48,131 bases of DNA, taken from assembly GCA_902805625.1 (NCBI GenBank), contig CADCTL010000181.1, forward strand, positions 1 to 48,131, read 5' to 3'. Positions 6,902-15,063 of the stretch are shown here, in pieces. This DNA is from an uncultured Acetobacteraceae bacterium. GTDB lineage: Bacteria; Pseudomonadota; Alphaproteobacteria; Acetobacterales; Acetobacteraceae. The notes beneath the pieces were generated by a model. The model made no database searches. It was not told the origin of the DNA and saw only the letters and a list, made by a program, of their open reading frames with translations. The translations under genes and the position numbers were made by a program. How positions within the stretch are numbered: position 1 is the stretch's first letter; each line of letters opens with the position of its first letter.

Positions 6902-8259
6902 CCGCGCCCGCCCTCTTTTTCGGCGCGGAGCGCGGCCCACCGGCCGAGGCGTTCGGCCAGTTCCGCTTCCGCGCCGCGGTCGGTCGGGCGGTAGAACTGC
7001 CGGCGCTCCATGCCGTCGGGGAAGTAGTTCTGTCCGGAGAAGGCGTCGGGCTCGTCGTGGTCGTAGGCGTAGCCGCGGCCGTAGCCCAGGTCGCGCATCA
7101 ACCCGGTGGGCGCGTTCCGGATGTGCGCGGGCGGCATCAAGCTGCCGGTTTCACGCGCCGCGCGCTGCGCCTCCTTCCAGGCGACGTAGGCGGCGTTCGA
7201 CTTCGGCGCCGTGGCGAGGTGCAGGACGAGTTGCGCCAGGGCCAGCTCGCCTTCCGGCGATCCAAGCCGTTCGTAGGTTTCCCAAGCCGCGAGGGCGAGC
7301 GGCAGGGCCTGCGGGTCGGCCAGCCCCACGTCTTCGACGGCGGCGCGCGCCAGGCGCCGGGCCAAGAAGCGCGGGTCCTCGCCGCCGCCGAGCATGCGCG
7401 CGAGCCAGTAGAGCGCCGCGTCCGGGTCGCTGCCGCGCAGCGACTTATGCAGGGCCGAGATGAGGTTGTGGTGCTCCTCGCGGTCGCGGTCGTAGAGCGC
7501 GGCGCGGCGCGACAGCACCTCGGCCAACGCGGCCGTGCTCAGCGCCGGCTGGCCCTCGGGCAGCGCCAGCAGTTGCTCGGCGAGGTTCAGCAGGTAGCGC
7601 CCGTCGCCGTCGGCCATGGCGCGGAGCGCGGGGCGCGCGGCGGCGTCCAGCGGCAGGGCGCGTCCCGCCTCGGCCTCGGAGCGCGCGAGCAGCGTCTCCA
7701 GCGCGGCGTCGTCCAAGCGCCGCAGCACCAGCACTTGGCAGCGCGACAGCAGCGCGCCGTTCAGCGCGAAGGACGGGTTCTCCGTGGTGGCGCCGACGAG
7801 CGTGACCGTGCCATCCTCCACCACCGGCAGGAAGCCGTCTTGCTGCGCCCGGTTGAAGCGGTGGATCTCGTCCACGAGCAGGAGCGTCCCCTGCCCCGCC
7901 CGCTTCCGGAGCCGCGCCTCGTCGAAGGCGCGCTTGAGGTCGGCGACGCCGGAGAACACGGCGGACAGCGAGACGAAGACCAGCCCCGCCCGCGCGGCCA
8001 GGAGCCGCGCGATCGTTGTCTTGCCCACGCCGGGCGGCCCCCAAAGGATCAGCGAGGCGAGGCTTCCGCGCGCCAGCATCCGCGACAGCGCGCCCTCCGG
8101 CCCGACCAAGTGTTCTTGGCCGGCGACCTCCTCCAAGCTCCGCGGGCGCAGCCGGTCGGCGAGCGGGCGTGGGCCGGCGTCGGCCGCGGAAGGCGACGGG
8201 TCGCCGGGCGGGGGGCCGAACAGGTCGTCCCCGTCGGAGGTCGGGCGGCGCGCGGCCAT
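6898..8259 (-). CDS. rarA: replication-associated recombination protein A (RarA/MgsA), AAA+ ATPase
   Basis: A 453-residue AAA+ clamp-loader-like ATPase of the RarA/WRNIP1 family, which acts at stalled replication forks. Walker A is GPPGVGKT (74-81) and Walker B LLLVDEIHRF (from 126). GATTENPSFALNGALLSRC contains sensor 1 and the arginine-finger region. The C-terminal tetramerisation region carries the family hallmarks MRDLGYGRGYAYDH and NYFPDGMERRQFYRP. It starts 9 bases after the OYE2 stop and overlaps crcB by 4 bases, so the three genes probably form one transcript. Confidence 0.95.
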   Translation of the reverse strand: MAARRPTSDGDDLFGPPPGDPSPSAADAGPRPLADRLRPRSLEEVAGQEHLVGPEGALSRMLARGSLASLILWGPPGVGKTTIARLLAARAGLVFVSLSAVFSGVADLKRAFDEARLRKRAGQGTLLLVDEIHRFNRAQQDGFLPVVEDGTVTLVGATTENPSFALNGALLSRCQVLVLRRLDDAALETLLARSEAEAGRALPLDAAARPALRAMADGDGRYLLNLAEQLLALPEGQPALSTAALAEVLSRRAALYDRDREEHHNLISALHKSLRGSDPDAALYWLARMLGGGEDPRFLARRLARAAVEDVGLADPQALPLALAAWETYERLGSPEGELALAQLVLHLATAPKSNAAYVAWKEAQRAARETGSLMPPAHIRNAPTGLMRDLGYGRGYAYDHDEPDAFSGQNYFPDGMERRQFYRPTDRGAEAELAERLGRWAALRAEKEGGRG

Positions 8260-8268
8260 GCGGGCGGC

Positions 8269-9426
8269 TCAGGCGTCCAGGCGTTCGCGGTAGGTGGAGG
8301 GCGTCAGCTCCCGCACCTGCCGCGCGCGCTTCTCCAGCCAGTAGGCCTGGGGCGGCGGCACCAGCGCGAAGCGCGGGTCGGCGCCGAGCTTCTGCGCGGC
8401 GTCCATGGGCCAGTTCGGGTTGTAAAGCAGCTCGCGCGCCAGGGCGATCAGGTCGGCCTCGCCGCGCTGGAGGATGGCTTCGGCCTGGTCGGCGTGGACA
8501 ATGAGGCCGACCGCCATGGTGGCGATCTCCGCCTCGCGCCTCAGCCGCGCCGCGTAGGGCACTTGGTAGCCGTAGCCGATCGGCCCGGCGCCCACCACCG
8601 GCGCGCCGCGCATCCCGCCGGAGGAACAGTCGATCACGTCAACGCCCTTCGGCTTCACCAGCCGCGCCAGCGCCACGCTTTCCGCCGGGCCCCAGCCCGC
8701 GTCGTCCTCGACCGAAAGGCGCAGGAACAAGGGCTTCGTCGCCGGCCAATGGGCGCGCACGGCTTCCACCACCTCCACGCAGAAGCGCATGCGGTTGAGA
8801 TCCGTGCCGCCGTAGTCGTCGTTGCGGCGGTTGGAGAAGGGCGAAAGGAATTCGTGGACGAGGTAGCCGTGCGCGCCGTGGATCTCCAGCACGTCGAAGC
8901 CGGCCTCGTGGGCGCGGCGCGCGGCTTGCCCGAAGCGCTCCACCAGCGCCGGGATCTCGTCGCGCGAGAGGGCGCGCGGCAGCGGGTCCGACTCCGGCGA
9001 GGCCAGGGCGCTCGGCGCCACCAGCTCCCACGCCTCCCAATCTTCGATCTCCGGCGTGCGGGCGAGCGGCCCGCCGCCCTCCCAAGGCCGGTGCCGCCGC
9101 GCCTTGCGCCCCGAGTGGCCGAGTTGGATGCCGGGCACCGCGCCGTGCTGCCGGATGAAGGCGGCGCAGCGCGCGACGCCGGGGATGAAGGCGTCGTCCC
9201 ACAGGCCGAGGTCGCCCATCGTGCCGCAGCCGCGCCGCTCCACCTTGGTGGATTCCATGATGACGAGGCCCGCGCCGCCCGCGGCGTAGCGGCCGGCGTT
9301 CATCAGGTGCCAGTCGGTGGCGAAGCCCCGCTGCGCCGCGTACTGGTGCATGGGCGCCACCACCACCCGGTTCTTGAGCGCCACGTCGCGCAGGGCGGCG
9401 GGCGTGAACAGCAAGGGTTCGGGCAT
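8269..9426 (-). CDS. NADH:flavin oxidoreductase, old yellow enzyme family (second copy)
   Basis: A second OYE, by coincidence also 385 residues. Its landmarks are NRVVVAPMHQY, VPGIQLGHSGRKA, EIHGAHGYLVHEFLSPFSNR and NDDYGG, then VGLIVHADQAEAIL and LARELLYNPNWP near the end, as in YqjM/NamA proteins. The cysteine normally in PMCQY/PMCMY is histidine here, while the 1501-2658 gene has threonine. ATG 9426 is chosen because homology begins at MPEPLLFTP; the frame runs open upstream without similarity. It leads the OYE2-rarA-crcB unit and is divergent from the SDR at 9528. Confidence 0.9.
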   Translation of the reverse strand: MPEPLLFTPAALRDVALKNRVVVAPMHQYAAQRGFATDWHLMNAGRYAAGGAGLVIMESTKVERRGCGTMGDLGLWDDAFIPGVARCAAFIRQHGAVPGIQLGHSGRKARRHRPWEGGGPLARTPEIEDWEAWELVAPSALASPESDPLPRALSRDEIPALVERFGQAARRAHEAGFDVLEIHGAHGYLVHEFLSPFSNRRNDDYGGTDLNRMRFCVEVVEAVRAHWPATKPLFLRLSVEDDAGWGPAESVALARLVKPKGVDVIDCSSGGMRGAPVVGAGPIGYGYQVPYAARLRREAEIATMAVGLIVHADQAEAILQRGEADLIALARELLYNPNWPMDAAQKLGADPRFALVPPPQAYWLEKRARQVRELTPSTYRERLDA

Positions 9427-9527
9427 GCGCGGCGTCCTCCGGGGCGGCGGCCATGCTACCGCGCCCGGCGCGGCCGGGAACCCCGCCACCCGGTCGGGCT
9501 TGAGGCCCCGAGCGGCGGGGGCGGGGC

Positions 9528-10232
9528 ATGGCGGAAACACGGGTGGCGCTGGTGACGGGCGGCGCGAACGGTATCGGCCAGTCGGTCGCCGCCCGCTTGG
9601 CGCGCGACGGCTGGCGGGTGGTGGTCGCAGACCGGCAAGAAGCGCGGCCGGACCACCCGGCGCGCTGCGTCGAGGCTGACGTGTCGGACGAAGCCGCCGT
9701 GAGCGCGCTGCTCGACGGCGTGCGGCGGGAGGAAGGCCGGCTCGACGCGCTCGTAAGCAACGCCGGCTTCATGGTTCGGAAGTCGCTGCGTGACTTGGCG
9801 CTGGCGGAATGGAACGCGGTGCTCGGCACCAACCTGACCGGCACCTTTCTCCTGGTCCGCGCGGCGGAGGCGATGCTGCGCGCGGCGGGGGGCGCCGTCG
9901 TCACGGTCGCCTCTACCCGCGCGCGGCAGTCGGAGCCGGACACGGAGAGCTACGCCGCGTCCAAGGGCGGGCTGGTGGCGCTGACCCATGCGCTGGCGGT
10001 CAGCCTCGGCCCCGACGTGCGGGTGAACTGCATCAGCCCCGGCTGGATCGAGACGAAGGGCGAGGCTCTGCGGCCGGAAGACCACGCGCAGCACCCGGCG
10101 GGCCGCGTCGGCCGGCCGGAGGACGTGGCGGCGCTCGCCGCTTGGCTGCTCGGGCCGGAGAGCGGCTTCGTCACGGGCGCGGAGTTCGTCCTCGACGGCG
10201 GCATGACCCGGCGCATGATCTACGCCGAGTAG
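9528..10232 (+). CDS. short-chain dehydrogenase/reductase (SDR)
   Basis: A 234-residue classical SDR. The cofactor glycine motif is TGGANGIG (about 10-17), an acidic residue after strand 2 (VVVADRQ) suggests NAD(H) preference, SNAGF is the NNAG equivalent, catalytic Ser lies in VASTRA, and YAASK is the active-site Tyr-Lys pair. The C-terminal FVLDGGMT is usual for the family. It starts 101 bases from the divergent OYE2. The next gene on the same strand is RraA-like, 62 bases downstream, so a short oxidoreductase/aldolase unit is possible. The substrate cannot be told from sequence. Confidence 0.88.
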   Translation: MAETRVALVTGGANGIGQSVAARLARDGWRVVVADRQEARPDHPARCVEADVSDEAAVSALLDGVRREEGRLDALVSNAGFMVRKSLRDLALAEWNAVLGTNLTGTFLLVRAAEAMLRAAGGAVVTVASTRARQSEPDTESYAASKGGLVALTHALAVSLGPDVRVNCISPGWIETKGEALRPEDHAQHPAGRVGRPEDVAALAAWLLGPESGFVTGAEFVLDGGMTRRMIYAE

Positions 10233-10294
10233 CGGCGGCTTGGCGGCGTCCGCCCGCCGCGCGATGCTTCCGGCGAAGACCGGGAGGAACCGCC

Positions 10295-10984
10295 ATGCTC
10301 GACAACCCGCCGTTGCTCACCGTGCATCGCGGCTTCCGCCGCGCGCCGGCCGCCCTGCTGGAGCGCTTTCGCGGCGCCCAGACCTCGCACTTGGTGGACG
10401 CGATGGAGGGGCGCGGCGCGCTGGACTGGCGGATCAAGCCTCTCGACCCGGCCAATGCGGCCTTCGTCGGCCCGGCGCTCACCGCATTCGCCTATCCCGC
10501 GGACGTGGTCGGGGTGATGGGCGCGCTGGCGGAAGCGCAGCCCGGCGACGTGATCCTGGTGGCGAACGACGGCTATCTCGGGACGGCGGTGGTGGGCGAC
10601 CTCGTCATCGGCATGATGCGCAACAAGGGCGTGGCCGCGTTCGTCACCGAGGGGCTGGCGCGCGACAAGGCCGGCATCCTCGCCACCGGCCTGCCGGTGT
10701 TCTGCGCCGGGATCGTGCCCACCTCGCCCGCGACCAACGGGCCGGGGACCGTGGGCGCGCCCATCACCTGCGGCGGGGTCCACGTGCGGCCGGGCGACAT
10801 TGTGGTGGGCGACGCGGACGGCGTCGTGGTGGTGCCGCTCGACCGGGCCGAAGCGGTGCTGGCGAGCCTGGACGCGGTGCGCGCAGCCGAGGCCAAGGCG
10901 GTGGCCGCGGTGGATGGCGGCGCGACCGAGTCCGAGAAGGTGCGGCGCATCATGGCTTCGGCGCGGGTGGTGGAGGCGGCTTAG
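10295..10984 (+). CDS. RraA-like protein (HMG/CHA aldolase or decarboxylase family)
   Basis: A 229-residue protein of the RraA/dimethylmenaquinone methyltransferase-like fold. Members include 4-hydroxy-4-methyl-2-oxoglutarate aldolases and oxaloacetate decarboxylases, besides the E. coli RNase E regulator. Supporting segments are HLVDAMEG, AQPGDVILVANDG, GTAVVGDL, the catalytic Arg-Asp pair in EGLARDKAGI, and GDIVVGDADGVVVVP. The next residues are typical of the metabolic branch, so I infer an aldolase/decarboxylase, not an RNase E inhibitor. ATG 10295 is preceded by a GGGAGG ribosome site. Its 3' end overlaps the convergent channel gene by 35 bases. Confidence 0.85.
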   Translation: MLDNPPLLTVHRGFRRAPAALLERFRGAQTSHLVDAMEGRGALDWRIKPLDPANAAFVGPALTAFAYPADVVGVMGALAEAQPGDVILVANDGYLGTAVVGDLVIGMMRNKGVAAFVTEGLARDKAGILATGLPVFCAGIVPTSPATNGPGTVGAPITCGGVHVRPGDIVVGDADGVVVVPLDRAEAVLASLDAVRAAEAKAVAAVDGGATESEKVRRIMASARVVEAA

Positions 10985-11948
10985 CCTCCTCACCACCCTC
11001 CCGCTCGTCCTCGCCGGACGGCTCGACCTCCGGCGCGCCGATCTGGCTGCCGCGCATGATTTCGTAGAAGCCGAAGAGCAGCAGAAGCTGCCCCATCAGC
11101 GCCTGCACCGTCGCCAGCAGGCGGATGCCGTCGTCGATCGGCTGGATGTCGCCGTAGCCGACGGTGGAAAGCGTCACCGCGCTGAAGTGCAGCGCGCCGG
11201 GGAAGTCCGCGCGGAGCGGCCCGTCGGGGCCGGTGAAGAGCGGCCGCACGGACAACCCGTCGGAGATCCGGTAGAGGCAACCGAACACCACCGTCAGCAT
11301 CGCCCACAAGCTGCAATAGGCGGCGACGGGCACGGCGAGGAGGGCGAGGCGGCCCGTCACCTCGCGGAAGATGGCGGCGATGTCCGCCAGCAGCCGCACC
11401 ACCTCGCCCACCGCCCCGGCGCTGACGGCGGCAACGGCCGCCATGGCGACGAGCAGCGCCGCCGTCTGCGTGCCCGGCGCGGCCCGGCTGAAGGGCAGCG
11501 CGAGGGAAAGCACCGCCACCGCCCCCATCGCCGCGAGCCAGCCGGCGAAGCGCGGCAGGTGCGCCAGGTCCGGCGGGTGCGCCGCCCCGATCCACGGCCG
11601 CAGCTCGCGGCGGCGCAACCAGCAGGCCCCCACGAACGCGGCGATCGGCAGCAGGAAGGCGCCGAGCCGCGCCCAGTCTTCCGCCTCCGGAAAGGCGGAA
11701 CGGCCGATCACCGAGTACAGACAGGTGTACATGGCCAAGCCATTCGCCGCGTTGAGGGCGAATTGCGGCCCCTGCGGGAACAGCAGGTAGAGCACGCCGA
11801 CGGCGACGCCGACCCCGCCGAAGGCGACAGCCGAGAACAGCAGCCCGTCGTCGGCGACGCCGCCCGCCACCAGCAGCATCAGCGCGAGCGCGGTGGCCTC
11901 CGCGGTCAGGAAGCCGCGCGGCGTCCCGGCGGGAGGAGCGACCTTCAA
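10950..11948 (-). CDS. two-pore-domain-type ion channel protein (TVGYGD filter), likely K+
   Basis: A 332-residue membrane protein with about six hydrophobic segments. The last two flank LHFSAVTLSTVGYGDIQPID, whose TVGYGD is the canonical K+ selectivity filter, so the C-terminal half is an Ion_trans_2 pore. The N-terminal half has several extra membrane segments. The C-terminal tail is acidic and then proline-rich. The best start is TTG 11948, which overlaps the RidA stop as TTGA and is preceded by RidA coding sequence, implying translational coupling. Conductance and gating are unknown. I see no RCK/TrkA domain. Confidence 0.82.
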   Translation of the reverse strand: MKVAPPAGTPRGFLTAEATALALMLLVAGGVADDGLLFSAVAFGGVGVAVGVLYLLFPQGPQFALNAANGLAMYTCLYSVIGRSAFPEAEDWARLGAFLLPIAAFVGACWLRRRELRPWIGAAHPPDLAHLPRFAGWLAAMGAVAVLSLALPFSRAAPGTQTAALLVAMAAVAAVSAGAVGEVVRLLADIAAIFREVTGRLALLAVPVAAYCSLWAMLTVVFGCLYRISDGLSVRPLFTGPDGPLRADFPGALHFSAVTLSTVGYGDIQPIDDGIRLLATVQALMGQLLLLFGFYEIMRGSQIGAPEVEPSGEDEREGGEEAKPPPPPAPKP

Positions 11949-12313
11949 GCCCGCGGCGCCTCGGTCCCGCCGAGCGCCGCGACGCCGGTGATCTCCACCC
12001 GCCAGGACGGGTCCACCAACGGCGCCTGGACCGTCATGCGCGCCGGCTTGGCCGCGGGGTCGAGCCAGCGGTCCCAAGCTCGGTTCATCGCCGGGGCGTC
12101 GCGGATGTCGGCCAGCACCACCGTCACCGAGAGCAGCCGGCTCTTGCTCGTGCCGGCTTGGTGCAGCAGTCCATCAATCTGCCGGAGGATGTCGGCGGTC
12201 TGCCCCTCGGCGTCGAGGCTCGCGTCGTCGGCCACCTGCCCGGCGAGCCACACCAAGCCGCCATGCACCACGGCGCCCGACAGGCGTTGCTCTTCCGCCA
12301 ACCGCTGGATCAT
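11945..12313 (-). CDS. RidA family protein (YjgF/UK114)
   Basis: A 122-residue member of the RidA family; known members hydrolyse reactive enamine/imine intermediates from PLP enzymes. Typical elements are AVVHGGLVWLAGQVADD near the start, QTADILRQIDGLLHQAG in the middle helix, SVTVVLADIRDAPAMNRAWD, and the C-terminal VDPSWRVEITGVAAL. The usual catalytic arginine position (normally in ...ARxxV) reads ARMTVQAP, so the residue is kept. ATG 12313 agrees with the family N-terminus. Its stop overlaps the channel start. Only 4 bases separate its ATG from the divergent UPF0114 ATG. Confidence 0.9.
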   Translation of the reverse strand: MIQRLAEEQRLSGAVVHGGLVWLAGQVADDASLDAEGQTADILRQIDGLLHQAGTSKSRLLSVTVVLADIRDAPAMNRAWDRWLDPAAKPARMTVQAPLVDPSWRVEITGVAALGGTEAPRA

Positions 12314-12317
12314 CCTA

Positions 12318-12875
12318 ATGTCCCCTCCCCACGGCCGCGAGCAGAATGCGGCGGCCTCGCTGCTTGCGATACTCGGCCGCGCCATCTTGGCCAGCCGCTA
12401 CCTGCTGATGGTGTTCTTCTTCGGCCTCGTGGCCGGCCTCGCCCTCTACGCGGTCCGCTTCCTGTCCAAGCTTTGGAGCCTGGCGGGCGATCTGCTGACC
12501 ATGCCGGAGGAGGACGTGCTGATCGCGGTGCTGCACCTGGTGGACTCCGCCCTGATCGCCTCCCTGGTGATGATCGTGGTGCTGTCGAGCTACGACAGCC
12601 TGGTGGACCGTCTGGCGGGCGACGCCGAAGAGGAGGACATGCGCTGGGTCGGGCGCACCGACTACGCGAACCTCAAGCTGAAGGTCGCCACCGCCATCGT
12701 CGCCATCTCCTCCATCCACTTGCTGCAAGTGTTCCTGAAGGTGGAGAGCTACAGCCAGGAGGGGGTGATGTGGCGCATGGGCATCCACGGCCTGTTCGTG
12801 CTGGGGGCGCTGCTGCTGGGCGTGCTGGACCGGCTCACCCGCCACGGCAAGGCGGAGAAGAACGAAAGCGTGTGA
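12318..12875 (+). CDS. UPF0114 (YqhA-like) inner-membrane protein
   Basis: A 185-residue membrane protein of the UPF0114/YqhA family, whose function is unknown. Segments matching the family are ASRYLLMVFFFGL in helix 1, EEDVLIAVLHLVDSALIASLV in helix 2, SSYDSLVDRL, then KVATAIVAISSIHLLQVFL and the C-terminal LLLGVLDRLTRH. The length exceeds E. coli YqhA by about 20 residues at the N-terminus, so a start inside the called one cannot be excluded. With ATG 12318 the gap to the divergent RidA ATG is 4 bases. No Shine-Dalgarno fits in that gap, so the promoter must lie inside ridA. Confidence 0.85.
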   Translation: MSPPHGREQNAAASLLAILGRAILASRYLLMVFFFGLVAGLALYAVRFLSKLWSLAGDLLTMPEEDVLIAVLHLVDSALIASLVMIVVLSSYDSLVDRLAGDAEEEDMRWVGRTDYANLKLKVATAIVAISSIHLLQVFLKVESYSQEGVMWRMGIHGLFVLGALLLGVLDRLTRHGKAEKNESV

Positions 12876-12985
12876 GCGCCGCGGACGTTGCCTCCACGGG
12901 CGGTTGCGACTACATCCCGCCGGTCCGGCGCGCCGAAGCCGCGCGCCCCGCTCATTCCCAACCCGTTCGGATCAGGCAGCCCACC

Positions 12986-13555
12986 ATGGCGAAGATGCAG
13001 GCCAACCAGATGCGCGCCGGCATGGTCATCGAGTTCGAAGGCCAGCGCTACACCGTGCTCAAGCAGAACATCATGATCCCCGGCAAGGGCAACGCCATCA
13101 TCCAGGTGGACATGCGGAACATCAAGACCGGCGCCAAGAAGGACCAGCGCTGGCGCACCGCCGATACGGTCGAGCGGTTGATGACGGAAGACAAGGACTA
13201 CAACTTCTCCTACGCCGAGGGCGACAGCCTGGTCCTGATGGACCCCGACACCTACGAGCAGACCACCGTGCCCAAGGACATCCTGGGCGACCGCCTGCCC
13301 TTCCTCGTCGAGAACATGACGGTGAACGTCCGCCTCATCGAGGGCGAGCCGGTGGCCATGTCTTTGCCGGAAACGGCGGTGCTGGAGGTGGTCGAGGCCG
13401 ACCCCGTGGTGAAGAACCAGACCGCCACCTCCTCCTACAAGCCGGCGGTGCTCTCCAACGGCGTGAAGACCATGGTGCCGCCCTTCGTCACCACCGGCGA
13501 GAAGATCGTGGTGAAGATCGAGGACGCCTCCTACGTGGAGCGGGCCAAGGGCTGA
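12986..13555 (+). CDS. efp: translation elongation factor P
   Basis: A 189-residue EF-P, which rescues ribosomes stalled on polyproline. Its three beta domains are all present. The tip loop of domain I reads NIMIPGKGNA with Lys34 exactly where E. coli EF-P is beta-lysylated. Further landmarks are NIKTGAKKDQRWR, the family segment MDPDTYEQTTVP, and the C-terminal SYKPAVLSNGVKTMVPPFV. No EpmA/EpmB genes are in the window, so the modification state is unknown. ATG 12986 matches the family start. It probably leads the transcript that continues into the inositol monophosphatase gene 10 bases downstream. Confidence 0.97.
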   Translation: MAKMQANQMRAGMVIEFEGQRYTVLKQNIMIPGKGNAIIQVDMRNIKTGAKKDQRWRTADTVERLMTEDKDYNFSYAEGDSLVLMDPDTYEQTTVPKDILGDRLPFLVENMTVNVRLIEGEPVAMSLPETAVLEVVEADPVVKNQTATSSYKPAVLSNGVKTMVPPFVTTGEKIVVKIEDASYVERAKG

Positions 13556-13565
13556 GGCCCGCACG

Positions 13566-14471
13566 ATGGCCTCCCCCCGCCTCTCCCCCGCGCTGAACGT
13601 GGTGGTCGCGGCCGCGCAGAAGGCCGGCCGCCGGTTGCTGCGCGACTTCGGCGAAGCGGAGAAGCTCCAGGTCAGCGTCAAGGGCGCGGGCGATTTCGTG
13701 TCCCAGGCCGACCTGCGCGCCGAGGAGATCCTCCGGACGGAACTTTCCCGCGCCCGCCCCGGCTTCGCGTTCCACATGGAGGAAAGCGGCAAGGCCGGCG
13801 CCGCGGATTGGGAATGGCGCTGGGTGGTGGACCCGCTCGACGGCACCACCAATTTCCTCCACGGCATCCCGCACTGGGCCATCAGCGTCGGCATCGAAAA
13901 GCGCACCGGCCCCGACACCAGCGAGGTGATGGCCGGTGTGATCTACAACCCGGCGGCCGACGAGATGTTCTGGGCCGAGCGCGGCATGGGCGCCTTCCTC
14001 AACGACCGTCGTTTGCGGGTCTCGGGCCGCAGGGACCTGCACGAAGCGGTGTTCGCGACCGGCATCCCCTTCGCCTCCATCCCGCGCAAGGCGGAGTTCA
14101 GCCAGATCCTGGCCCGCATCATGCCCCAGGTCGCGGGCGTGCGGCGCTTCGGCTCGGCGGCGCTCGACCTCGCCTGGCTCGCGGCCGGTCGCTACGACGG
14201 CTACTGGGAGCTGGGCATCCACCCCTGGGACATGGCGGCCGGGTTGGTGATGGTGCGGGAAGCGGGCGGCTTCGTGACCGACCCGGAAGGCGGGGACGCT
14301 TGGGCGAGCGGGGACGTGGTCGCCGGCAACTCCTCGCTGCACGGCCGCTTGCGGGATTTCGTGACCGAAGGGATCGCCGCCGCCTCCGTCCAGCGCTCCG
14401 CTCGTTCCGCCGGCGGCGCCGCGGTTGAACGCGCAGTCCCCGTCTCTTCGGCGTCGCCCCCTGGGGGGTGA
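13566..14471 (+). CDS. inositol monophosphatase family protein (SuhB-like)
   Basis: A 301-residue Mg-dependent phosphatase. The metal sites are visible: the first acid in FHMEES, the canonical VVDPLDGTTNFLHGIP, and the C-terminal WDMAAGLVMVREAGG carrying the last metal-binding aspartate. Length is slightly above the roughly 265 of SuhB because of a C-terminal Ala/Ser/Pro-rich tail. It starts 10 bases after efp, implying co-transcription. The substrate may be inositol-1-phosphate or a related sugar phosphate; SuhB also acts with Nus factors in rRNA transcription in E. coli, which cannot be judged here. Confidence 0.9.
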   Translation: MASPRLSPALNVVVAAAQKAGRRLLRDFGEAEKLQVSVKGAGDFVSQADLRAEEILRTELSRARPGFAFHMEESGKAGAADWEWRWVVDPLDGTTNFLHGIPHWAISVGIEKRTGPDTSEVMAGVIYNPAADEMFWAERGMGAFLNDRRLRVSGRRDLHEAVFATGIPFASIPRKAEFSQILARIMPQVAGVRRFGSAALDLAWLAAGRYDGYWELGIHPWDMAAGLVMVREAGGFVTDPEGGDAWASGDVVAGNSSLHGRLRDFVTEGIAAASVQRSARSAGGAAVERAVPVSSASPPGG

Positions 14472-14510
14472 ATGGACCCCCGGAAACGCTTGGCTTAAAC
14501 TGTTCCGGTG

Positions 14511-15053
14511 ATGCCGCTTCCTCCATTTTCGCGGCGCGGTGCCCCCCTGCTCGGCGCCGCCCTCGCCCTCGCCCTCGCGTCCGCCGCCGCATGGCCGTGC
14601 GGGGCCGCGGAGGCCGACGGCGCGCCCTCCCCGCCCGCGGAAGCGCCGCCCGCCCCGGCGCTGCTTTCGCCTGATTCGCGGCCTTCTGGAGACGAAGCCG
14701 GCGCGGCGTTCGAGGCGCTGGCCGAGGGCCGCTGGCGCATCCGCTTCGCGGCCGGGCGCGAGGACCTGTCCGAAGCCGCTGCCGGTCGCGTCGGGGAGCT
14801 CGGCCGTCGCATCGCGGAAGCCGCCAACGCCGGGCGCGTCACGGTGGAGGCGCAGTCGAGCGGCCCGGAGGCCGACGTTTCCGCCGCGCGGCGCCTCAGC
14901 CTCGGCCGTGCCTTGGCGGTGAAAGCGGCGCTTGCGAGCGGCGGGCTCGCGCCGACCCGGATCGACCTGCGCCCCCTCGGCCGCACCCCGGAGGCGGTGG
15001 ACGCCGCCGACATCCTGCCGCCCGCGGCGCGGCGCACCACCGGCGGGAGGTGA
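14511..15053 (+). CDS. secreted OmpA-like domain protein, first gene of MotA/MotB-like triad
   Basis: A 180-residue exported protein. A signal peptide with the hydrophobic run LLGAALALALASAAA (about 13-27) is followed by a Pro/Ala-rich linker and a small C-terminal domain whose pattern (IRFAAGREDLSEAAAGRVGELG, then VTVEAQSS, SAARRLSLGRALAVKAAL and IDLRPLG) mirrors the OmpA peptidoglycan-binding fold in divergent form. The usual diaminopimelate-contact Asp and Arg are not clearly conserved, so binding to peptidoglycan is uncertain. Start is ATG 14511; GTG 14508 directly before it is an alternative. It lies 10 bases before the MotA-like gene, so the two are almost surely co-transcribed. Confidence 0.65.
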   Translation: MPLPPFSRRGAPLLGAALALALASAAAWPCGAAEADGAPSPPAEAPPAPALLSPDSRPSGDEAGAAFEALAEGRWRIRFAAGREDLSEAAAGRVGELGRRIAEAANAGRVTVEAQSSGPEADVSAARRLSLGRALAVKAALASGGLAPTRIDLRPLGRTPEAVDAADILPPAARRTTGGR

Positions 15054-15063
15054 GCCGCGCACC

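Noticed and set aside
6902-6940. Longer crcB start at 6940
   Set aside because: The extra 13 residues are basic and read from rarA sequence; ATG 6901 overlaps the rarA stop and matches the family start.
7057-9555. 832-codon plus-strand open frame opposite rarA and OYE2
   Set aside because: It has no recognisable domain and mirrors two well-supported minus-strand genes.
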